This document shows positions 49,326 through 58,888 of a stretch of 64,000 nt of DNA, piece after piece (the first letter of the stretch is position 1; each line of letters opens with the position of its first letter). Under the pieces are notes generated by a model that was given only the letters and a program-made list of their open reading frames with translations, ran no database searches and was not told where the DNA came from. The translations under genes and the position numbers were made by a program. Origin of the DNA: Vibrio cyclitrophicus. GTDB lineage: Bacteria > Pseudomonadota > Gammaproteobacteria > Enterobacterales > Vibrionaceae. The stretch is taken from contig CP065367.1 of the NCBI GenBank assembly GCA_023206055.1, forward strand, positions 1 to 64,000. Direction: 5' to 3'.

Positions 49326-50420
49326 ATGAAACGTTTACTGATGTTGTTTGGGCTTGCCGTATTTTCTGCGTCCGCTCTATCCCATGGTACTCATGTCCTG
49401 AATGGGTACTGGGAATACCAAGATTATCTTTCCACTTTTCCAGAACAAAAAGCATTGACCGATAAAATGGTCGAGGCTGTACAAAATCACCCTGTGCCAT
49501 TAAGAAGAATGCAAGATGAGCCGATCACGATTTCCGTGGTGTATCCGGGTCAACAGATCTCGGATTACTGGGTTCGTAATATTCAAGCTTTTGAGAAGCG
49601 TCTCGATAGGCTGAAAATTCGCTATCAAATAAATCAAGTATTTACCCGTATTAATGCCGACCTCACGCAGCAGAGCATTTCACTGCAAGAAGCCATTGAG
49701 AATAAGACGGATTATTTGATTTTCACGCTAGACACCACGCGCCACCGCAAGTTTATTGAGCATGTATTGACCTCCACAGACACCAAGCTGATTCTTCAAA
49801 ACATCACAACGCCAGTTCGTGCCTGGGCGGATAGACAGCCACTTATGTATGTGGGTTTTGATCATGCGACAGGCAGCTTAAAACTGGCGGACTATTTTAA
49901 ACAAGTAAGCCAACCAGACAGTAAGTATTCTGTTTTATATTACTCACAAGGTTATATCAGTGATGCGCGTGGAGATACTTTTATTCATGAAGTGAATACG
50001 GATACGAACTTTACGCTTAAGTCTTCGTTTTACACAAAATCAAACAAAGACAGTGGTTACCAAGCGGCTAAAATCAGCATAGAGAACGATCAGGATCTAG
50101 ACTTTATCTATGCATGCTCAACGGATGTCGCTCTTGGTGCGGTGGAAGCTATTCGTGAATCGGGTCAAGATATCTTAGTGAATGGTTGGGGCGGTGGCTC
50201 TGCTGAACTTGAAGCCATAGCAAGGGGCGACCTAGATGTTACTGTCATGCGCATGAACGACGATACGGGCATTGCGATGGCAGAGGCGATCAAGTGGGAT
50301 CTAGCCGGTTTGGAAGTGCCTACCGTTTACTCTGGTGAATTTGAAATAGTGACCAAGGAAGATTCCCCAGAACGTATTTCAGAACTTAAACAGCGAGCAT
50401 TTAGGTACTCAGGTCAATAA
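49326..50420 (+). CDS. luxP: AI-2 binding periplasmic protein LuxP
   Basis: Binds the quorum signal AI-2 and works with LuxQ. Signal peptide MKRLLMLFGLAVFSASALSHG, then a ribose-binding-protein fold. Segments match Vibrio harveyi LuxP closely, including residues known to contact AI-2: Q, S and W in YPGQQISDYW, N in LQNITTP, R in DARGDTF, T and D in CSTDVALG, W in NGWGGGS, and R in VMRMNDD. All are kept, so borated AI-2 binding is expected. Length 364 is normal. The stop overlaps the luxQ start as TAATG. Confidence 0.97.
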   Translation: MKRLLMLFGLAVFSASALSHGTHVLNGYWEYQDYLSTFPEQKALTDKMVEAVQNHPVPLRRMQDEPITISVVYPGQQISDYWVRNIQAFEKRLDRLKIRYQINQVFTRINADLTQQSISLQEAIENKTDYLIFTLDTTRHRKFIEHVLTSTDTKLILQNITTPVRAWADRQPLMYVGFDHATGSLKLADYFKQVSQPDSKYSVLYYSQGYISDARGDTFIHEVNTDTNFTLKSSFYTKSNKDSGYQAAKISIENDQDLDFIYACSTDVALGAVEAIRESGQDILVNGWGGGSAELEAIARGDLDVTVMRMNDDTGIAMAEAIKWDLAGLEVPTVYSGEFEIVTKEDSPERISELKQRAFRYSGQ

Positions 50421-52993
50421 TGAAGAAAAGCTACGCCAGTACACCTAGAAACACTTTAGCTAAACTCATTACGCGTATCGTTATTTTAGTGATAGGCGTG
50501 ATGGCACTTAGCGTGCTTATTCATAATTATGAAACCAGTAGTAATATCGTAAAGCAAGAGACGAATCGAACGGTTCAGCAAACCTCAAGCCTGATCCAAA
50601 ACATGTTTGATTATCGTTTGTCGGTGCTGCAAATCCATCAAGACAGTAGCTCCCACAGTGAAACTCTCCGAGAGTATTTTGATACGGGCAATGAAGAGAT
50701 TCTGAGCTACTTTTTCTTTGGTGTTGACCAACGTGAACCTGAACATGCACCAGATTTACGCTTTGTCTCTACTCATGATGGTTTGGCTTGGGAAGACGGC
50801 AACAGTCAATTTTATGGTTTGGATGAATCCAATTTAAAGCATATTTCTGATGAGGTTTCGTTCAGCAGTAATTGGCATTTTATTAAACTGGGGACAGATA
50901 TAGGTAAGCGTCACTTGTTGGCTCGTCGTACACCTATTGTTGATAACGTTACCGGGGAAGTTCTTGGTCAGCTCTATATTGCCATCGTGCTTGATAATAA
51001 TTTCTCTTTAGCTGAGTCAATCCAACAAGGCAGTAACTGCGAAAATATCATTATTGAAGCGCACGGTAGACCTGTTACATCGACATTTAGTGGTGATGAA
51101 AGCTATACCAGTGCTGACATCCTCAATTATCAAATGTACGAGCAGTTGCCTCGTCATTTCGTCACCATTACAACCATTAAAATCAATGCGGTTGAAACCC
51201 CTTTAATCATTCGAGCCGTTCAAAAGAATAATAACTTCATTGCATTAGAAGAGAATTATCAGCGTGCGATCATCGTGGTGGTTGTAGTGATCATATTAAT
51301 GTCTTTCTTTGCGCGAGCTTGGATTCAAAGAAGGGTCTCTGCGGAACTCGATAAGCTAATGGATTTCACTCGTTCAGCCAGTGATGGCGAAGAGTACAAC
51401 AAGTTTGATGGCTCTAATATTTTCGAATTCCACCATATTGGTTGTACCCTTGAAGATACCTTTGAACGTTTGTCGGAACAGAATCAAAAATTCCAAGATC
51501 TCTTTAACTTTGCTCATTCGCCTATCTTGGTTTGGTCTGAGAAAGGCGACTTGATTCAGATGAACCCCGCTGCTCGTATGGCGTTATTCGATGCCGATGA
51601 TAATTACGGCCCAATCGCTCAAGAGTTTGAGCATCGTATGTTGCCGAATATTCAAATGGTGGTTCAAGGCTCTAAACTGACGGGGATTAACGTACCCATT
51701 GGTGAAAAGGTGTTTCGCTGGAACATGTCTGCCATTCGCGTGGAACACGGCATCACGGGTGTGGTGGTACAAGGGCAAGATATTACTAAGCTTATCGAGG
51801 CGGAGCGACAGGCCGATAGAGCAAGAGAAGAAGCAGAGCACCTTGCGAATGTACGTGCGGATTTCTTAGCTAAGATGAGTCATGAGATTCGCACGCCGCT
51901 GAACGGTATTCTCGGTGTGTCCCAGTTGTTGAAGCGCTCTATGAACAATGAAGACAACCGCGAGCAGGTGGATGTACTGTGTAATAGCGCGGAACATTTA
52001 CTGGCGGTACTTAACGATATCCTGGACTTTTCAAAGATCGAACAAGGGCAGTTTAATATTCAAAAGAAAGACTTCCGTTTAGGGGAGTTAGTTAATACCT
52101 TAGACAGCATTTATCGTCCGCTGTGTGAAGATAAATCCGTCGAATTTACCATTGTGAATCACTTGGTTGACGACATCGAAATCAACACCGATCAAGTACG
52201 CCTCAATCAGATCATGTTTAACCTGCTGAGCAACGCCCTTAAATTCACTCATCAAGGCGGTATCTCCGTCAGCTTTGAGCTCGAGAGTATCTTTAACTCT
52301 GAGCACGCCAGCTTGATCGTTCGAGTGAAAGATTCCGGAATTGGTATTGATGAAAGTAAAATTGATGCTGTTTTTGAACCCTTTGTTCAAGCCGAAGAGA
52401 CCACGACTCGTGAATATGGTGGTACTGGTTTAGGACTTACGATTGTGAAGAATTTGGTCGATATGTTGGAAGGGGACATTCAAGTCCGTAGCGTGATGGG
52501 GCTCGGATCTGAGTTTACGATAGAAATTCCAGTGGTCGTACACGCTAAACCGTTACTAGTCGATGTTAAGCAACAAGATGAAGTCAAACCAGAGGCGTTG
52601 TTTAGTCGACCTTTGAACGTATTGCTAGTGGAAGACAACCACACCAACGCCTTTATTGCGCAGGCTTTCTGTAAAAAATATGGCATGGTCGTCACTTGGG
52701 CAAAAGATGGCTTAGAAGCGATAGAGATGGCGAAGACGATAACCTATGACCTGATCTTGATGGATAACCAACTTCCCAATCTCGGTGGTGTTGAAACCAC
52801 TCAGCAACTAAGAGGTGAGATTGGTGTGTCCGCCCCTATTTATGCGTGTACCGCTGATGCTCAAGAGTCAACAAGAGACAGTTTTATGGCCGCAGGGGCG
52901 AATTACGTGATTGTAAAACCGATTAAAGAAGAGTCGCTACATCAAGCGTTTGTTCATTTTAAAAACTCATACTGGAATAACACAGAGCACTAG
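50420..52993 (+). CDS. luxQ: AI-2 sensor hybrid kinase/phosphatase LuxQ
   Basis: Inner-membrane partner of LuxP. Without AI-2 it acts as a kinase feeding LuxU and LuxO; with AI-2 it is a phosphatase. Two membrane segments (about 15-35 and 285-305) flank the periplasmic PAS-like LuxQ domain. A cytoplasmic PAS-like region (about 360-460) precedes FLAKMSHEIRTPLNGILGVS with His near 488, ATPase boxes (NLLSNALKF, DSGIGIDESKIDAVFEPF, GGTGLGLTIVKNL), and a receiver with Asp in LILMDNQLP near 782. These positions agree with V. harveyi LuxQ (His492, Asp785). 857 residues, intact. Confidence 0.97.
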   Translation: MKKSYASTPRNTLAKLITRIVILVIGVMALSVLIHNYETSSNIVKQETNRTVQQTSSLIQNMFDYRLSVLQIHQDSSSHSETLREYFDTGNEEILSYFFFGVDQREPEHAPDLRFVSTHDGLAWEDGNSQFYGLDESNLKHISDEVSFSSNWHFIKLGTDIGKRHLLARRTPIVDNVTGEVLGQLYIAIVLDNNFSLAESIQQGSNCENIIIEAHGRPVTSTFSGDESYTSADILNYQMYEQLPRHFVTITTIKINAVETPLIIRAVQKNNNFIALEENYQRAIIVVVVVIILMSFFARAWIQRRVSAELDKLMDFTRSASDGEEYNKFDGSNIFEFHHIGCTLEDTFERLSEQNQKFQDLFNFAHSPILVWSEKGDLIQMNPAARMALFDADDNYGPIAQEFEHRMLPNIQMVVQGSKLTGINVPIGEKVFRWNMSAIRVEHGITGVVVQGQDITKLIEAERQADRAREEAEHLANVRADFLAKMSHEIRTPLNGILGVSQLLKRSMNNEDNREQVDVLCNSAEHLLAVLNDILDFSKIEQGQFNIQKKDFRLGELVNTLDSIYRPLCEDKSVEFTIVNHLVDDIEINTDQVRLNQIMFNLLSNALKFTHQGGISVSFELESIFNSEHASLIVRVKDSGIGIDESKIDAVFEPFVQAEETTTREYGGTGLGLTIVKNLVDMLEGDIQVRSVMGLGSEFTIEIPVVVHAKPLLVDVKQQDEVKPEALFSRPLNVLLVEDNHTNAFIAQAFCKKYGMVVTWAKDGLEAIEMAKTITYDLILMDNQLPNLGGVETTQQLRGEIGVSAPIYACTADAQESTRDSFMAAGANYVIVKPIKEESLHQAFVHFKNSYWNNTEH

Positions 52994-53078
52994 GCTTTAA
53001 CCTAGTGTTCTTAAACGGACTCTATTGAAGATAAGTGACTAATTTGGTGTTGCTGTACAAACCCTGTTGAGTCTGTCT

Positions 53079-53738
53079 TTATATCGAACCTGCGACAAAG
53101 GCTTGTTCCAACAACAATGTTTTCAACTCATCACTCATATCTAGGTGTTCAGGAAATTGGATACCTAACAGCCAACCTTGTCTTTGCCTTTTCTTACTCA
53201 CCACTTTGTAGACCAGATCGTCATCTAAGTACTCATTCAAGTCGGAATTAACTTTAATCTTCCAGCCGACATCAATATCTGATTGCTGCGTAAGAAAGAT
53301 ACCGCAACCTGACGCTGAAAAATCGACCAGAGTGGCATCTAGCGACAAGGTATCAAAGGTGACTTCACAGTGGAGACGTACCTTATACCTTTCGTGCTCA
53401 CGAATAGGCTTGGTTGCAAAGTTTGAGGGTGGGCGAAGGAAGATAAGGTGGGCCGGTGAGGTGATATGAGCCAGTATATTGGTTTTGAACGCCACAATGT
53501 GCCCAAGTTCGGTGTCGGTAATCGCACGAACAATAATATCAATGTTTGTTAGCTTTCTCAGCGTCAGTGCTTCTGTCGCTTTTTGTGAAAGCTCAAGGAT
53601 AAGGTACTGATCTTCTTTGTGTCCGATATAAAGTGTACTTATCGGGATTGAGTCGTCTGGACCAAATTCTAATACACCTGCTGTTTTTGTACCTGGCTTT
53701 AGGTATCTGAACAGTTCTAAGTTTTTATCTTTATGCAT
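53079..53738 (-). CDS. PilZ-domain c-di-GMP receptor (YcgR-like layout)
   Basis: 219 residues. The C-terminal PilZ domain (about 110-210) has both binding motifs: RxxxR as REHERYKVRL and D/NxSxxG as DFSASGCGIF. The N-terminal half (about 1-105) fits a YcgR-like PilZN domain (ILAHITSPAHLIFLRPPSNF precedes the PilZ motif). Such proteins act on motility or exopolysaccharide when c-di-GMP rises. It faces luxQ across a short gap. Confidence 0.9.
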   Translation of the reverse strand: MHKDKNLELFRYLKPGTKTAGVLEFGPDDSIPISTLYIGHKEDQYLILELSQKATEALTLRKLTNIDIIVRAITDTELGHIVAFKTNILAHITSPAHLIFLRPPSNFATKPIREHERYKVRLHCEVTFDTLSLDATLVDFSASGCGIFLTQQSDIDVGWKIKVNSDLNEYLDDDLVYKVVSKKRQRQGWLLGIQFPEHLDMSDELKTLLLEQAFVAGSI

Positions 53739-53932
53739 ATTCGTTACTGAACAATGTTAATCGTTTGATAAAATAATATAACGTCCTGATAGAACTATGT
53801 CATTAGTTTCATTGAGGTAATTAGCTGTATACAACAAAAAAGTGAATCGCTATCTCAAGTAAACAACGGCTTACTCTTGTCTTAAAACAAGATACACTGC
53901 TGTTAGATATATACTTGATGGAGAAATAGTAA

Positions 53933-54283
53933 ATGGAACTGGAAACCTTATTGAATACTCTGGCTGAAACCCCAGAAGCCGTGCAATTCGAAGATACAAT
54001 GCAAGTGATCGAAGCTCACTATGATTTTTCTGAGAGCGAATTTCGCAATGGTGAGGTAGTGAACGCAGCAGGGCAGAATAATGGTTCGTGTAAGATTTTT
54101 GCTTTTGGTTTAGAGCAAGGCTTATCAGCTGAACAAACACTTGCTTGTTTTGGCCAATTCTATCGTAACGACGTGTTAGGTTTTCCAAAGAATACCGACC
54201 ATCAAAATATTCGTAACTTCATGGTTCATGGCTGGAATGGTATCCAGTTTTCTCAGCGTGCGCTGATTGCAAAAGCGAAGTAA
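53933..54283 (+). CDS. HopJ-family protein
   Basis: 116 residues of the HopJ type III effector-like family: YDFSESEFRNGEVVNAAGQN, NGSCKIFAFG and CFGQFYRNDVLGFP are characteristic. In free-living gamma-proteobacteria these small cytosolic proteins are common without any secretion system, so the effector name is historical. A terminator follows. Single gene. Confidence 0.88.
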   Translation: MELETLLNTLAETPEAVQFEDTMQVIEAHYDFSESEFRNGEVVNAAGQNNGSCKIFAFGLEQGLSAEQTLACFGQFYRNDVLGFPKNTDHQNIRNFMVHGWNGIQFSQRALIAKAK

Positions 54284-54331
54284 AGACTAACTAGGTAACG
54301 ATTAAGTCCAAACTTAATCTCAGTATTTTGA

Positions 54332-54360
54332 AGCGAGAAAATAACCTCTCGCTTTTTTTT
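54332..54360 (+). terminator. Terminator after HopJ gene
   Basis: AGCGAGA / TCTCGCT stem with an eight-base loop and eight Ts. Confidence 0.85.
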
Positions 54361-54402
54361 TCTATGTTGAACTGGCTCGTAACTTGCTGAATAGGTTATA
54401 AA

Positions 54403-54711
54403 CTACTGAACAGGCAAGGCAGATAAACACTTACGGCACATACAAACACCAGCCTTTGGAATATCGCTAGTATCTCGTTTTTCTAGCTCAAAACACCAAC
54501 ACGTCTCTTTACCCGCACTGATATCGCATTGAGCTGGCTCATTACATTGTGGACATTGGTGAGTTGAACTCGCACCACTAAGGTTATCCATGACCGATAC
54601 TCGTTCATCTTCAGATAAGCCTTTCCAGCCTATAATTTCATCCATTGTTCGAAAGCAGCCACTGCACATTCCGCCATTATTTTTACAAGCCGCTCGGCAA
54701 GGTGTTTTCAT
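54403..54711 (-). CDS. DUF1289 plus cysteine-rich CWC domain protein
   Basis: 102 residues with thirteen cysteines. The N-terminal half is DUF1289 (CRAACKNNGGMCSGCFRTMD, then EIIGWKGLSEDER). The second half is a CWC-type domain (CPQCNEPAQC, ETCWCFELEK, CMCRKCLSALP). Both are probably metal-binding (zinc or Fe-S). Function unknown. In many species the two domains are in separate small proteins. Confidence 0.82.
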   Translation of the reverse strand: MKTPCRAACKNNGGMCSGCFRTMDEIIGWKGLSEDERVSVMDNLSGASSTHQCPQCNEPAQCDISAGKETCWCFELEKRDTSDIPKAGVCMCRKCLSALPVQ

Positions 54712-54869
54712 TTATCTAACCTGTGATTCATCTGGGCTGAAATGTAGCATATTTGTTTGCCTATTAAGAGTCAGCAAACCAAAAAATGACCAATCAACAA
54801 AGTAAATGACCTCGTAATTTCAAGGCTTTTCATGTAGCATCTCGCCCCTTTTGTTGAGTGGGGGATATT

Positions 54870-56222
54870 ATGTTTATTGGATTTGATTATGGAACAGCTA
54901 ACTGTTCTGTCGCGGCGATGGTTAATGGAGAGCCAAGCCTGTTACCGCTAGAAGGTAACAACCACTATATTCCCTCAACTGTTTTTGCACCTACTCGTGA
55001 AAGCGTCTCTGAACACCTATTTCGCCACTTGAATATCAAGCCGAGTGATGCGATCGGTGAGCAAGTACTACGACGTGCGATTGCGTTGAATAGAGAAGAG
55101 AGTATCGACCTAGTACCAGAAGACATGGCATTTGGTCAGGCTGCGTTGGACTTATATTTAGAAGACCCTCGCGATGTTTATTATGTTAAGTCTCCTAAGT
55201 CTTTCCTTGGCGCGAGTGGGCTACATGATGTTCAGGTGAGTTTTTTCGAAGATTTAGTGTGCGCCATGATGGCAAATATTAAGCATCAAGCCGAACTCAC
55301 GACTCAAGAGCAGATCAAGCAAGCTGTTATCGGTCGACCAATTAACTTCCACGGTCGAGGTGGTGAAGAGGCGAACAGACAAGCTGAAGACATACTGTCT
55401 CGCGCAGCTAAGCGTGCAGGTTTCCTTGATATCGCTTTTCAATTTGAGCCAGTAGCCGCAGGTCTTGATTACGAAAGCACCTTAACTGAAAACCAAACGG
55501 TGTTGGTTGTCGATATTGGTGGTGGTACCACCGATTGCTCACTATTAGAAATGGGTCCAAGTTGGTCTGGTAAAGCGGATCGTACCCAGAGCTTGTTGGC
55601 ACACAGCGGACAAAGGGTAGGGGGGAATGACCTCGATATCTATCTTGCGTTCAAACAACTGATGTCACCTTTTGGTATGGGCAGCAAAGGCATTTCGGGT
55701 ATTGATATGCCACTAACTCAATTCTGGAATCCAATTGCGATCAATAATGTTGAAGCTCAAAAGAATTTCTATTCAAAAGAAAACTTAGCAGCACTAAAAT
55801 TACTTCGCAAAGAAGCGTCAGAGCCTCAAAAGCTAGAGCGTTTGATGAAGGTTTATCATGATACTTTAGGTTACGGCATTGTGCGCAGAGCAGAAGAAGC
55901 TAAGATCGCCTTGGCTGAATCCTCTCAATACCGTGCTGCGATTAATGTTGCCTCTGAACTGGTCGAGGTGGACATCTCAGTCGAACAGATGGTTGAAGCG
56001 ATTGAAACACCAAAGTCTAAGATGATTGAGTTGGTCAAAGAAGCGATTCAACAAGGCCAGAAAAAGCCAGACGTAATCTACATGACGGGTGGTTCCGCTC
56101 GTTCGCCGATACTTCGTGCCGCCGTACAACAAGCTGTGCCGAACGTACCTATTGTGAGTGGTAACTACTTCGGTTCAGTAACTGCAGGTTTAGCTCGTTG
56201 GGCTGAGGTTTGCTTCAAATAA
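54870..56222 (+). CDS. yegD: Hsp70-class protein YegD
   Basis: 450-residue actin-fold ATPase without the substrate-binding half of DnaK. Phosphate-1 is FDYGTANCSVA, phosphate-2 VVDIGGGTTDCSLLE, the EPVAAGLDYE segment is the connect region, and MTGGSARSPILR the adenosine loop. The start at 54870 follows a GGGGGA Shine-Dalgarno; a GTG twelve bases earlier lies within it. Length equals E. coli YegD. Client and role are not established. Confidence 0.93.
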   Translation: MFIGFDYGTANCSVAAMVNGEPSLLPLEGNNHYIPSTVFAPTRESVSEHLFRHLNIKPSDAIGEQVLRRAIALNREESIDLVPEDMAFGQAALDLYLEDPRDVYYVKSPKSFLGASGLHDVQVSFFEDLVCAMMANIKHQAELTTQEQIKQAVIGRPINFHGRGGEEANRQAEDILSRAAKRAGFLDIAFQFEPVAAGLDYESTLTENQTVLVVDIGGGTTDCSLLEMGPSWSGKADRTQSLLAHSGQRVGGNDLDIYLAFKQLMSPFGMGSKGISGIDMPLTQFWNPIAINNVEAQKNFYSKENLAALKLLRKEASEPQKLERLMKVYHDTLGYGIVRRAEEAKIALAESSQYRAAINVASELVEVDISVEQMVEAIETPKSKMIELVKEAIQQGQKKPDVIYMTGGSARSPILRAAVQQAVPNVPIVSGNYFGSVTAGLARWAEVCFK

Positions 56223-56245
56223 GAGTTCAATGATGAGTCATGCAG

Positions 56246-56278
56246 GGCAACCAGTCGTTGATTGGTTGCCCTTTTTTA
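56246..56278 (+). terminator. Terminator after yegD
   Basis: GGGCAACCA / TGGTTGCCC stem with a nine-base loop and six Ts. Confidence 0.9.
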
Positions 56279-56714
56279 TATTTTCTCTAGTGAACTTTCA
56301 ATTGAGCGATTTTTCCTATCTCAAATCAAGAGTTGTTTCACAAAGCTAAATATTTCTACTGGGTTCTATATGTTACCAAATGTTTCAGTGTTGAGGGTTG
56401 GTCTCTCGATGGTCTGATGAGTCATCATGAAATTAGATTTTTAATGCTATTTTAATGATTATAAAATCAAAAATAATCAAAAAACCCATCTCAAAAAATG
56501 AAAGGAATTATCAGTAATTATACTTTTATATCTTTGTTTTAATGAGATTTTTTTGTTTTTTATAGTGCGGTTTTTTTTATTTTACATATTTTAATGCAAC
56601 TTTCTTGTCATTCGTATATTAGGGTTTCGCTACTTGTTAATTACAGGTAACAACTTCTCCGTAAGCACGAGGTTGTTAGTGAATAACTCACCTAGTTACA
56701 TAATGGACATAACA
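56279..56714 (+). other. Long AT-rich promoter and leader of the porin gene
   Basis: Very AT-rich DNA (poly-A and poly-T runs near 56460-56600) ends in a leader with a TAACAAC / GTTGTTA hairpin (56648-56654 with 56672-56678). TTGTTAGTGAA (56673-56683) and TCACCTAG (56688-56695) are words also found in the Qrr RNAs in the same sense. No gene seen. Confidence 0.5.
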
Positions 56715-57773
56715 ATGAATAAGAAACTTTTAGCGCTAGCGATTTCTGGTGCAGTATTTGGTACACAGGCAGTTGCAGTAGAACTTTACAACGAAGATGG
56801 CACAACATTCTCAGTTGGCGGCCACGTTTCAGTTGCAGTTGGTGACGTAAACAGCGATGACCGTCTTAATGAAGATGACATCGGTGTAGAAACTGTATCT
56901 CCACGTATCAACTTCGGTGCAACTCACGATCTTGGCAATGGCTTTACTGCTGACGCTAAAGGTGAATGGGCGTTAAACATGCTTGACGGTGGTGATGAGT
57001 CATTCACAACTCGTCTTGGCTACGTTGGTCTTTCTCACGATGATTACGGTCGTGCAGCAGTAGGTACTCAATGGGCACCTTACTACAACGTTGCTGGCGT
57101 AGCAGATATGCCAATCGCATTCGCGAACGATTTCATCTACGACGATCATGGTAACCTAGGTACTGGTCGTGGTGAAGAGATGGTTAGCTACGCTAATGCT
57201 GTCGATTTCGGTAATGCTGGCTCTCTAAACGTTGGTGTTGCATGGCAAGGTCGTAAGTCTGACGATGTATCAGATACAAACACAAACGAGTACGGTAACC
57301 GCGGTCAAATCGCTTTGAACTACTCAATTGCTGATGTTACTGCAAACTATGCATACAACACTGGTGACGTTACGTTTGGTAACATCGCGGGTGGTTCTAA
57401 AACAGCTGATTCTCACGTAGTAAGTGCAACATACGGTTCTTACGGTTCAGAGGGTTTGTTCCTTGCTGGTGTATACGCAATGAACAACTACATGAACTCA
57501 AGCTCAGGCGTTGCTCTAGAAGAGACTGTAGCTATTGAGTTACTAGCGTCTTACGCGCTTTCTAATAGCCTTAACCTAAGCGTTAACTACGAAGCAGTAG
57601 AAGACGACAAGCTAAGCGACACAGTATTTGCTACAACTGCTTTACAAGCTGAATACAACTTCACATCTCAGTTCGTAGGCTTTGCTGGTTACCAGTTCGA
57701 CCTACAAGGTTCTGGCGTGTACAAAGAAAAAGCTGACGACCAATGGCTACTTGGTGCTCGTTACTACCTATAA
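56715..57773 (+). CDS. Outer-membrane porin (Gram-negative trimeric type)
   Basis: Start at 56715 gives the signal peptide MNKKLLALAISGAVFGTQAV with cleavage near AVA-VE. The mature ~330 residues are a 16-strand general porin: VELYNEDGTTFSVGGHVSV is the standard first strand, YGRAAVGTQWAPYYNVAGVA begins the L3 loop region, and the protein ends in an aromatic residue pattern (WLLGARYYL) needed for assembly. It resembles OmpU/OmpT-type Vibrio porins, but the subtype is not certain. Codon use is strongly biased, as in abundant proteins. It has a long leader and its own terminator. Confidence 0.9.
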   Translation: MNKKLLALAISGAVFGTQAVAVELYNEDGTTFSVGGHVSVAVGDVNSDDRLNEDDIGVETVSPRINFGATHDLGNGFTADAKGEWALNMLDGGDESFTTRLGYVGLSHDDYGRAAVGTQWAPYYNVAGVADMPIAFANDFIYDDHGNLGTGRGEEMVSYANAVDFGNAGSLNVGVAWQGRKSDDVSDTNTNEYGNRGQIALNYSIADVTANYAYNTGDVTFGNIAGGSKTADSHVVSATYGSYGSEGLFLAGVYAMNNYMNSSSGVALEETVAIELLASYALSNSLNLSVNYEAVEDDKLSDTVFATTALQAEYNFTSQFVGFAGYQFDLQGSGVYKEKADDQWLLGARYYL

Positions 57774-58117
57774 GTCGCAGACTTATTTAGCATAGTGTTT
57801 ACTCCTTAAGTTTACCTTTTAGGATACTGTCCTAGACACCATGCTAAGCCCTCTCCAGCCTTTTGGTTTGAGAGGGCTTTTTTCGTTCTATACGTATCTG
57901 TTTTAGCTTTTCCTTCATGTTCCTCAGCTATTCATTTGATCTACGTAGCTATGGCTCTTTCAATCAGTTCTTATATGTCGCGATCTTCGGATAAAAGTAT
58001 TTAAATCATTTAATTGAGCTAAAGATCAGAATTTAGATATTGGTAACCATCTTGTCGAAGACTCTCATTTTATGATGCGTTAAACTCTCCACTCCAAAAA
58101 TAGTTCAGGGATAAACT
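57774..58117. other. Porin 3' flank and promoter of next gene
   Basis: It holds the porin terminator (57846-57884); the remaining ~230 bases are AT-rich and presumably carry the promoter of the FAH-family gene. Nothing else is recognised. Confidence 0.5.
57846..57884 (+). terminator. Terminator after porin gene
   Basis: AAGCCCTCTC and GAGAGGGCTT arms around a ~14-base loop, then TTTTT. Confidence 0.9.
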
Positions 58118-58750
58118 ATGAGCAGTGTTGTCGATCAGGAACAGCTGATGAATTCGAAACGAACAGCAACTCCAACTAAGGTGCTGTGTGTTGGGCGCAA
58201 CTATGTCGATCACATCGAAGAACTCAATAACGCAATTCCAGACTCAATGGTGGTTTTCAATAAACCGAGCACCAGTGTTACGTCATCTCTGTCTTCTTTT
58301 CATCAAGAAGCGCTGCACTACGAATCAGAAATCTGTTTTATCGTTGAAAATGGTCAGTACTCCGCTGTGGGTTTAGGGCTAGATCTCACCAAACGTGAAT
58401 TGCAAAGTAGCTTAAAAGCGAAAGGCTTGCCTTGGGAGCGCGCTAAAGCGTTTGATGGTTCTGCTGTTTTGAGCCGCTTTGTCCCCCTTGATAACTTCGA
58501 TCTCTCTGACTTAAATCTAGAGCTGTTTATTAACTGTGTTCGCGTTCAAAAAGGGCACGTAGAGCAGATGCTTTATTCTCCACAAACTATCCTCGAAGAG
58601 TTATCTTCTTACACGACTTTGCTTGATGGCGATGTTGTGATGACGGGTACTCCAAAAGGTGTTGGTGCTGTGCACAGAGGCGATATTTTCCTTGGTCGCC
58701 TAAAGTGTGGCGATACGACATTGATTGAGATTGAGTGGGTAGCAAGTTAA
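58118..58750 (+). CDS. Fumarylacetoacetate hydrolase-family enzyme
   Basis: 210 residues of the FAH fold. The metal site is visible as HYESEICFIVEN (two Glu) and the later Asp/Lys in AKAFDGSAVLS; MTGTPKGVGAVHRGD is the conserved loop. KVLCVGRNYVDHI at the N-terminus is the usual opening. Family members act as acylpyruvate hydrolases or oxaloacetate decarboxylases; the short YcgM-like form suggests acylpyruvase-type activity (inference). GGGATAA precedes the ATG. Single gene. Confidence 0.88.
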   Translation: MSSVVDQEQLMNSKRTATPTKVLCVGRNYVDHIEELNNAIPDSMVVFNKPSTSVTSSLSSFHQEALHYESEICFIVENGQYSAVGLGLDLTKRELQSSLKAKGLPWERAKAFDGSAVLSRFVPLDNFDLSDLNLELFINCVRVQKGHVEQMLYSPQTILEELSSYTTLLDGDVVMTGTPKGVGAVHRGDIFLGRLKCGDTTLIEIEWVAS

Positions 58751-58888
58751 TTAGTCTTTTCTATTTAGTTAAAAAATTGGCCTTGTTGTTTGATTATGGT
58801 TTTTAATTCGAACAAATAGACATGGAACAACTAATTGCATCTAGAAGGGTGTTGGTAATTGATATAAAATCCGCCTCCGTTTTTATCA

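Noticed and set aside
52985..53011. Terminator after luxQ (CACTAGG/CCTAGTG hairpin)
   Set aside because: The stem overlaps the luxQ stop codon and is not followed by a T tract, so I did not call it.
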